The notes beneath the pieces were generated by a model, which saw only the letters and a list, made by a program, of their open reading frames with translations, was not told where the DNA came from and did not search any database. DNA of 36,877 nt, taken from SFDP01 sp051891855. GTDB taxonomy: Bacteria; Bacillota; Clostridia; Lachnospirales; Lachnospiraceae. This document shows positions 30,426 through 36,877 of this stretch, in pieces. The DNA lies in contig JBJFFP010000052.1 of assembly GCA_051891855.1 (NCBI GenBank), positions 1 to 36,877 of the forward strand, written 5' to 3'. Numbering within the stretch: position 1 is the first letter of the stretch; every line of letters starts with the position of its first letter. The translations under genes and the position numbers were made by a program.

Positions 30426-33400
30426 TTATCGAGTATCTCTGCTCTCCCCTCCTTTTTCTCTTTGACTACTCTTCTCTATCGCTACTCTTTCTTTCATCAC
30501 TGCTTTATTATAATTGAGCTTCTGAAGAACTGAAGCTCTATGTAGTGATTCTTCTTTCGCTACCGCCTGTATATCATCTGCCCTGTCCAGCTCGCCTTCC
30601 TGCACCTGTATACTCTGCTCTCCGTTTTCTTCCTCCGGCTCATCATCGCCCATATCCAGTGCATTATCGCCTTTTTCGTCCATATTAAGAAGCGCATTTA
30701 ACTCTGTAAGGCGCTCTAGCTTCTCCGCCAGTTCCTGCTCCTGTGCAAAAGGTTTTGTTACTTCCACCTTTGCGGTTTCAAGCTGATGTTCCACGTTGGA
30801 AAGCTTCTGCTCCACATCTGTCATTTTCCCAGTCATTCCCTCTAACGCATTTGATAGTCTTTGCAAATTTCCAAGCGGATCGGTTCCGATTTTCACCTCA
30901 TGGCTCAGGCTTCCTTTTAAGCTGATCGTAAACTTGGAGAAGAATGAGTCAAAGGACACGCTCATCTTAAATCCCTGATATTCTCCGATTGTGACTGCCA
31001 TGTTTGGCTGTTTTGCACTCCGGCACATATCAATCAACACCGCACCCGCTTCCTTTTTGTCCGTATAGGTACGGTTTCCTATCTTCATGGAAAAAGCGTC
31101 CTTATCCACAGGCTTATGCGCCGCATAGGTCTGAATGTCCGTCCGATACCCTTCAAGCCTTTCTTTTAAGGCTGTGATCTGCATCGGGTAATGCTTTGCG
31201 ATATTGTCCTCCAGACGGTAACGCTGGCTTGTGTGGTTCGCCTTTAAGAGCTTCAGCTTTGATACCTGTACGTCTAAGTCCATCTTCTCCTTGATGTAAG
31301 GGTTTCCGGTTGCAAGTGCCTTGACCTCTGCATAAGAAAGCGCCGCTTCGTCAATGTCCTCACAAGAACGTACCGGGGACTTACTCGTCATGATCTGCCC
31401 GATAAACTTCTGCTTGTTCTCAATGAGCTGCCATGAATAGCTGTCGAAGGTACCTTCCGTCACATACCGGAAAATCTTAACCTTATCATTCATGTTGCCC
31501 TGTCGTAAAATACGGCCTTCCTGCTGTTCAATGTCAGATGGACGCCAGGGCACATCCAGATGATGTAATGCAATCAATCTGTCCTGCACGTTGGTTCCGG
31601 CTCCCATTTTGGCAGTAGAACCCAATAAAAAACGAACCTGTCCGCTTCTTACCTTTGCAAACAACTCCGCTTTCCTGGTTTCCGTATTGGCATCATGGAT
31701 AAATGCAATTTCTTCCGATGGGACACCCTTTTCTATCAGCTTACTGCGAATGTCCTCATAAACATTAAATGTACCATCTCCTTTAGGTGTCGATAAGTCA
31801 CAGAAGATGAGCTGTGCCGACTTCTGTTCCTTTGTTTCCCCCCAAAGCTCAAATGCCTTGTCCACACAGGTGGTGGCTTTGGAATTTTCCTCATCGGGAA
31901 GCATATCGTTGATTAAACGCTGGTCTAATGCCAGTTTTCTTCCGTCATTGGTGATTTTGAGCATGTTGTCAACGTGCGGTTCTACCTTCCTGTCACGCAC
32001 TGCTTCCGCTCGATCCGCAAGGGACTGTACCATTTCTTTCTGGTACTCGCTCGGCTTTAGCACCACGTTCTCATACTCTGCTTCCGGTACAGGCAGCTTT
32101 AGCATATCCGGTGTCTGAATATCCGCACTTTCCTTGAATAGTGAAATCAGCTCCGGCAGATTGAAGAACTTGGCAAACCTTGTCTTTGCCCGGTATCCGG
32201 TTCCCTCCGGTGCAAGCTCTATGGCGGTCTGCGTTTCTCCGAAAGTAGCCGCCCAACTGTCGAAATTGCCAAGACCGAGCTTCTGAAGCGTATTGTATTG
32301 CAGATAGCGCATATTCGTATAAAGCTCCGTCATACTGTTGGAAATCGGCGTACCTGTGGCAAAGGTAATGCCCTTGCCGCCAGTCAGCTCGTCCATGTAC
32401 TGACACTTTGCAAACATATCCGAGGACTTCTGTGCTTCTGTCTGTGCAATACCCGCCACGTTCCGCATCTTGGTGTATAAGAAAAGGTTCTTATAATTGT
32501 GGCTCTCGTCTACAAACAGCCTGTCAACACCAAGCTGTTCAAAAGTTACTACGTTGTCCTTGCGGGAAGTATCGTTTAATCGGCTCAGCCTTGTGCTTAA
32601 AGATTTTTTCGTCTTTTCCATCTGTTTAATGGTGTAACGCTCGCCCTTTTCCGCCTTGACCGCTTCGATTGCCATTTCTATTTCCGTTATCTGCCGCTCA
32701 ATCATGGCAGCCTGTCTTTCCGTTGAAAGCGGTATCTTTTCAAACTGCGTATGCCCGATGATGACCGCATCATAATCCCCGGTTGCAATACGGGAACAGA
32801 ATTTCTTACGGTTGGCAGGCTCAAAATCTTTCTTGGTAGCAGCTAAAATATTGGCGCCCGGATACAGGCGCAGAAAATCACTCGCCCACTGCTCTGTTAA
32901 GTGGTTCGGTACGACAAATAAGCTCTTTTGGCAAAGCCCTAACCGCTTGCTCTCCATTGCTGCAGCAATCATTTCAAAGGTCTTACCCGCACCCACACAA
33001 TGGGCAAGCAGGGTATTATCGCCGTAAAGCTGGTGTGCCACCGCATTAAGCTGATGCGGTCTTAATGTAATGTCCGGTGTCATACCCGGAAACTTTAGGT
33101 GGGAACCGTCATACTCTCTCGGTCTGGTGGAATTGAAAAGCTCGTTGTACTTGGCACACAAGGTCTGTCTGCGCTCCGGATTTTTGAATATCCAGTCCTT
33201 AAAGGCTTCCCTGATGGCTTCCTGTTTCTGACTGGCAAGCATGGTTTCCTTTTTATTAAGAACTCTCTTTTCCTTCCCATCTTCCTCTATCGTATCAAAG
33301 ATACGGGTATCACGAAGGTTTAAGGAATCCTCCAGAATACGGTAGGCATTTGCCCGGCTCGTTCCGTAGGTCATATTGACAAGTGAATTGCCACGATCCG

Positions 33401-36400
33401 CATTTTTGCCCTTTACGTTCCACTGTCCTGTCACATCGGAATACTGCACCCCGACAAGGTTACGGTCAAAGAGGTAATCCGGTGTTTCAAAGGTTTCCCG
33501 CATGAAATCCTCGATGTACTTAGGCTCAATCCATGTGGCACCGATACGCACCTCAATCTCGCTTGCATCAAGCTCCTTGGGCTGAACGCCCTCAAGAGCT
33601 GTGACATTGATTGCAAACTCCGGACGGTTCTCTGCAAATACCCTTGCGGTTGCCAGCTTCTCCCTGACATTTCCGCTTAAATACTCGTCTGCGGTTTCCC
33701 ACTTTTCTGTGACCGGGTTCTGGAAGATCACTCCGGCAAGCTCCTTTGCCACTTCTTCCTCGCTTTTTCCCGTAAGCTCCGACATATAGGCTAGGTCTAC
33801 CCTTGCCATTTCCCCTAATGACACCGCCAGTGCTTCACTTGCGGTATCCACGCTTGTAACAACCTCTGCCTTTTTAATGGTTCGCTTGGAAAACATATCA
33901 GCCTTGCCTTTGAAGTTGCCCTCATCGTCTAATTTCTCCAATGAACAAAGCAGACAATAGCTTGAGTCCTGATTAAACGCTCTCTTATTGGTCTGTGAAT
34001 TGATCAGACCGTATTTCTTGGAAAACGCATCATACAGCTCATTAAGCTCTGCCTGCTTGCTCTTAATCATATCTTCCGGATATTCGTTCAACTGATAGTC
34101 AATCAGCTCCTGTGTACAGTCACGAATCTGCACCATGCCTTTCATGCGCTGCTCCATCGTTTCTGATACGTCCACAGGCTTCATAATGGAATTTTCCCGG
34201 TAATACACCCTCTCCTCCACGATAGTGTAACTGTAATTCTTCACGCCTGGATCGGCGGGGATTGCTTCTCTTGCCAGCTCATCATCAAGCTCATCGAACT
34301 CTACCTCGTCAATGCTGCCCTCGATATGGGATATAGCCTTTTCAAGCTGCTTGGATAGAGGAATGGCTGTATCCGGTGTACAGGTGGCTTCCATGCCAAA
34401 CTGCCCGCTGACCATTTCCATTTTTCCCATGATCATTTCCGGGTGGTCTGCAAAATACTGGTTCATGGCTATGCCATCTTCATTTTCACAAAGATGCACC
34501 CAATCCGGCTCGATGTCTATTACCCTGTCACGCTTCTTTAAGAAAAGAATGTCCGAAGTGACCTCCGTCCCTGCATTTTCCTTAAAGGCTGTGTTGGGAA
34601 GCCTGATCGCTCCAAGAAGCTCCGCTCTCTGCGCAAGGTACTTTCTGACTTCCGAGCTTTTCTTATCCATTGTTCCCTTTGAGGTGACAAATGCCACTAC
34701 GCCGCCCGGTCTGACCTTATCTAAGGCTTTGGCGAAAAAGTAATCGTGTATGAGGAAGTTATGCTTATCATAGGCTCTGTCTGCCACCTTGTATTGACCG
34801 AAAGGCACGTTTCCGATGGCAACATCAAAGAAATCATTGGGATACTCCGTCTTTTCAAAGCCTGTGATCTTCACATCGGCATTCGGGTATAGCTGCCTTG
34901 CAATTCTTCCGGTAATTCCATCAAGCTCCACACCATAAAGCCTGCTCTCCTGCATTTTTTCCGGCAGCATACCGAAAAAGTTACCTATACCCATTGCCGG
35001 CTCCAAGATGTTGCCTTTTGAAAAGCCCATTCTTTCCATCGCATCATAAATCGCCTTGATGATCACAGGGCTTGTATAGTGGGCATTTAAGGTACTTTCC
35101 CTTGCAGAGTCGTATTCCTCGGCTGACAACAGGCTCTTTAATTCCTGATATTCACTTGCCCAGTTCGCTTTGGTTTCATCAAAGGCATCGGCAAGACCGC
35201 CCCAGCCAACATACTGAGATAAAATCTCCTGTTCCTCTGGTGTTGCGATACGGTTCTCGCTCTCTATTTTCTCCAGTGTGCGTATGGCTTTCACATTTCT
35301 GTGGAATTTTTCCTTTGTAGTGCCAATTCCTAAATCATCATCTGTGATATGGAAATTGACAGGTCCGGTCTTATCAATTTTCGGCTGTACCTTTAGTGCT
35401 TCTTCTTCATTCTGCGGCTCTCCCTCCAGTTCATAATCTCTCATTTCCTGCGCTGTCATATTCTGTAGGGTTTCTGCTATCCTTTTACTCCCTATGGTAT
35501 TAACGAGCTTGTCGTAGTCCACCAATTCAAGGGAATTATCGGCATTAACCCATTCCTGTGCCGCTTCCCAGCTGTCAAATACATGATCATCATAGACGGT
35601 CATAGAAATCATGCTGTCCCTGTACCCGATTGTGACAACACGATACAAATCTTTTATCTGTCCCCATGTCCCGTCCTTATTTTGGGTTTCCAGATTGATT
35701 AAATCTCTATGGAAGTCTCCCTCGGTGTAGTCTTCCGTACTTTCTATGGCCACTTTGATTTTCCCTGCCTGTTCCTGCTTGTACTGTGCATAGTCTTCCT
35801 TTCCCTCTGGCGAAAGGTATTTGCTGTTATCCCTACCGCCGCCACTACGCAAGATACTGTCAATCTGCTCCTGTGGCAAAGAAAAAGCAGCGGGCATGGT
35901 ATATTGAATACTTGCTTCCGCTGCTGCGATTGTGCCGACCTGTTCCTCAAACCTCGGAAACAGGCTTAACTGCTGATAGGTTCCCTCCGGCTGTTCGATA
36001 TTTAACTGTAGATCAGTTCCGTCATCACGATTTCCTCTGCTGAGTGTACGATGCTGTTCATCTTCGCTACCCAGAGCATCTGGTTTTCTGCTTTCATCTG
36101 CTCCGTTATCCCCTCTCTCTCCTTCATCTGTCCGGTCAGAAGCTCCATTCTCTCCTCTGCCTGCTCCTGTATCATTAACAGGTGTTCCTTCAGCTTCCCA
36201 CTCAGAAGAAGTCCCGTATATACTCCGTTCTTGTGTTCCTGTAAAAACTTCTTCCTCATCAGTCCGTACTTCGTCAGTACCTCCTTCGGCTGTTCGTCCA
36301 TTACTACCATCGGTATCTGATAATCCCCGTTCTTCTCGTATGTCAGATTCATCATATTTGCTCCTTTCCCCGGCTTCTCCGGTCTGTGTGATAGATTCTC

Positions 36401-36877
36401 CGTCTTGGCTTTTACTTTCACGCTTTAAAGCATTGTATCTTGTTTCTGAGGTGTTTGCAAGTCCTTTTTGAACAGAATTTTCCGCTGTGCGGTTCTCTGC
36501 TTTCTCCCTCTCATACACCCCGATTGCTTTGCCTATCTCCATCAGGATAGGCTTGGACAGATCTGACACGTTGCTGCCAAGCTGTGACAGCGTTTCCACT
36601 GTGTTAAAATCATGGATATAAGGGAAGTTTATTTCCTCGGCAAGCTCGTTCTCCTCCATGCCACAACGCATTAAAACGGTATAAGCAATGCTGTCTGCAA
36701 GGGTTTCCCGTATCCTTACTTCCACGTTCAGCTCGTCCAGTTCCTCTAAAAAACTCCCTTCCTTTAAGTATTCCATATCCGAAGCAAGCTCTTTATAACA
36801 GTCCTCTGCAATCCGTCCGGCAATCTCCCGGATACGTCCCACAAACCCGGCTTCCCTGTCGGTATCCCCATAAGTCT
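30426..36877 (-). CDS. Giant helicase/N6-methylase-like protein, 5' end outside window
   Basis: At least 2149 residues are visible. The frame stays open through the right edge (TYGDTDREAGF precedes the GTG at 36842), so the true start lies outside. Numbering from that GTG: an N-terminal part rich in helices; a low-complexity D/E/G/S/T-rich linker (about 140-280) that overlaps tnpV; an adenine-methylase-like domain with LEPAMGIGNFFG (near 612) and the NPPY-motif variant AIGNVPFGQY (near 679); an SNF2-type helicase with HCVGAGKTFEM (near 1286), LFVDESHNYKN (near 1445), FATGTPISNSM, and QQEGRILRQGN (near 1776); a coiled-coil tail. Such proteins are common in Tn1549-like ICEs, possibly for replication, DNA protection or anti-restriction. 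The gene is visibly GC-richer than its neighbours. Confidence 0.9.
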   Translation of the reverse strand, partial: TYGDTDREAGFVGRIREIAGRIAEDCYKELASDMEYLKEGSFLEELDELNVEVRIRETLADSIAYTVLMRCGMEENELAEEINFPYIHDFNTVETLSQLGSNVSDLSKPILMEIGKAIGVYEREKAENRTAENSVQKGLANTSETRYNALKRESKSQDGESITQTGEAGERSKYDESDIREERGLSDTDGSNGRTAEGGTDEVRTDEEEVFTGTQERSIYGTSSEWEAEGTPVNDTGAGRGENGASDRTDEGERGDNGADESRKPDALGSEDEQHRTLSRGNRDDGTDLQLNIEQPEGTYQQLSLFPRFEEQVGTIAAAEASIQYTMPAAFSLPQEQIDSILRSGGGRDNSKYLSPEGKEDYAQYKQEQAGKIKVAIESTEDYTEGDFHRDLINLETQNKDGTWGQIKDLYRVVTIGYRDSMISMTVYDDHVFDSWEAAQEWVNADNSLELVDYDKLVNTIGSKRIAETLQNMTAQEMRDYELEGEPQNEEEALKVQPKIDKTGPVNFHITDDDLGIGTTKEKFHRNVKAIRTLEKIESENRIATPEEQEILSQYVGWGGLADAFDETKANWASEYQELKSLLSAEEYDSARESTLNAHYTSPVIIKAIYDAMERMGFSKGNILEPAMGIGNFFGMLPEKMQESRLYGVELDGITGRIARQLYPNADVKITGFEKTEYPNDFFDVAIGNVPFGQYKVADRAYDKHNFLIHDYFFAKALDKVRPGGVVAFVTSKGTMDKKSSEVRKYLAQRAELLGAIRLPNTAFKENAGTEVTSDILFLKKRDRVIDIEPDWVHLCENEDGIAMNQYFADHPEMIMGKMEMVSGQFGMEATCTPDTAIPLSKQLEKAISHIEGSIDEVEFDELDDELAREAIPADPGVKNYSYTIVEERVYYRENSIMKPVDVSETMEQRMKGMVQIRDCTQELIDYQLNEYPEDMIKSKQAELNELYDAFSKKYGLINSQTNKRAFNQDSSYCLLCSLEKLDDEGNFKGKADMFSKRTIKKAEVVTSVDTASEALAVSLGEMARVDLAYMSELTGKSEEEVAKELAGVIFQNPVTEKWETADEYLSGNVREKLATARVFAENRPEFAINVTALEGVQPKELDASEIEVRIGATWIEPKYIEDFMRETFETPDYLFDRNLVGVQYSDVTGQWNVKGKNADRGNSLVNMTYGTSRANAYRILEDSLNLRDTRIFDTIEEDGKEKRVLNKKETMLASQKQEAIREAFKDWIFKNPERRQTLCAKYNELFNSTRPREYDGSHLKFPGMTPDITLRPHQLNAVAHQLYGDNTLLAHCVGAGKTFEMIAAAMESKRLGLCQKSLFVVPNHLTEQWASDFLRLYPGANILAATKKDFEPANRKKFCSRIATGDYDAVIIGHTQFEKIPLSTERQAAMIERQITEIEMAIEAVKAEKGERYTIKQMEKTKKSLSTRLSRLNDTSRKDNVVTFEQLGVDRLFVDESHNYKNLFLYTKMRNVAGIAQTEAQKSSDMFAKCQYMDELTGGKGITFATGTPISNSMTELYTNMRYLQYNTLQKLGLGNFDSWAATFGETQTAIELAPEGTGYRAKTRFAKFFNLPELISLFKESADIQTPDMLKLPVPEAEYENVVLKPSEYQKEMVQSLADRAEAVRDRKVEPHVDNMLKITNDGRKLALDQRLINDMLPDEENSKATTCVDKAFELWGETKEQKSAQLIFCDLSTPKGDGTFNVYEDIRSKLIEKGVPSEEIAFIHDANTETRKAELFAKVRSGQVRFLLGSTAKMGAGTNVQDRLIALHHLDVPWRPSDIEQQEGRILRQGNMNDKVKIFRYVTEGTFDSYSWQLIENKQKFIGQIMTSKSPVRSCEDIDEAALSYAEVKALATGNPYIKEKMDLDVQVSKLKLLKANHTSQRYRLEDNIAKHYPMQITALKERLEGYRTDIQTYAAHKPVDKDAFSMKIGNRTYTDKKEAGAVLIDMCRSAKQPNMAVTIGEYQGFKMSVSFDSFFSKFTISLKGSLSHEVKIGTDPLGNLQRLSNALEGMTGKMTDVEQKLSNVEHQLETAKVEVTKPFAQEQELAEKLERLTELNALLNMDEKGDNALDMGDDEPEEENGEQSIQVQEGELDRADDIQAVAKEESLHRASVLQKLNYNKAVMKERVAIEKSSQREKGGESRDTR
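36002..36355 (-). CDS. tnpV: TnpV-like protein overprinted within the helicase gene
   Basis: A complete 117-aa frame lies on the same strand as the helicase gene, shifted by one base. Its product matches the TnpV family of Tn4451/Tn1549-type elements: MNLTYEKNGDYQIP, KYGLMRKKFLQEHKNGVY, LLLSGKLKEHL, AENQMLWVAKMNSI and AEEIVMTELIYS. It has its own Shine-Dalgarno AAAGGAG (36361-36367) five nt before ATG 36353-36355. In the helicase frame the same bases read as a hydrophilic low-complexity linker, so the conserved information is in the TnpV frame. TnpV's function is not established. Confidence 0.8.
   Translation of the reverse strand: MMNLTYEKNGDYQIPMVVMDEQPKEVLTKYGLMRKKFLQEHKNGVYTGLLLSGKLKEHLLMIQEQAEERMELLTGQMKEREGITEQMKAENQMLWVAKMNSIVHSAEEIVMTELIYS

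Noticed and set aside
34312..34743. 143-aa + strand ORF
   Set aside because: Antisense shadow in the GC-rich methylase/helicase gene; long antisense frames are expected there.
34780..34820. Methylase motif NVPF instead of NPPY
   Set aside because: Considered as inactivation, but giant ICE helicase/methylases commonly carry such a variant, so it is not reported as a defect.
36842..36842. GTG at 36842 as the helicase start
   Set aside because: The frame stays open to the window edge with protein-like sequence (TYGDTDREAGF) and no RBS precedes this GTG, so the gene is partial.

Overview
The window is almost entirely one integrated conjugative element (ICE) of the Tn1549/CTn type, in a low-GC, spore-forming Firmicute. 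A gut Clostridia/Lachnospiraceae host is most likely. This rests on the gene families (Maff2, PcfB/DUF3801, DUF4315, DUF4366, TnpV, large serine recombinases), on AT-rich genes with strong AGGAGG ribosome binding sites and frequent GTG/TTG starts, and on the interrupted chromosomal target, a spore-coat manganese-catalase-like gene (cotJC).

Left edge (1-3850): a + strand large serine recombinase (141-1769) closes one element that continues off the left side. Next comes a 218-bp internal piece of cotJC (about 1797-2014). Then a second, unrelated large serine recombinase on the - strand (2058-3632) opens the ICE that fills the rest of the window. One sporulation gene therefore appears to be split twice by two elements. 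Region 3670-8050 is regulatory and cargo: small proteins, a divergent promoter with an XRE repressor, a DUF2726 nuclease-fold protein, a membrane protein and an acyltransferase. The stretch 3850-4370 has no gene but holds an inverted-repeat structure and possible ribozyme debris.

Transfer region (8239-36877, nearly all - strand, read right to left): a large helicase/DNA-methylase-like protein that runs off the right edge and has a tnpV-like gene embedded in another frame; a replication initiator with 22-bp iterons inside its coding sequence; PcfB-like; VirD4; Maff2 pilin-like; VirB6-like; a PrgI-VirB4 fusion; a 28-aa holin-like toxin with a convergent antisense RNA; an M23 peptidase; DUF4315; an Ig-like protein; DUF4366; a collagen-like surface protein with two small secreted partners; topoisomerase III; a P-loop ATPase; MobC; the MobA/L relaxase; and a hairpin array that is the best oriT candidate. 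Together these encode excision and integration (recombinase), autonomous replication (Rep, helicase, TopB), DNA processing (MobC, relaxase, oriT), a type IV secretion channel, a cell-wall hydrolase, surface contact proteins and an addiction module. An exact 16-bp palindrome, TATGCGACGTCGCATA, occurs four times, three of them 2-5 nt upstream of a ribosome binding site, and looks like an element-specific control site.

No rRNA, tRNA, CRISPR array or IS transposase was seen.
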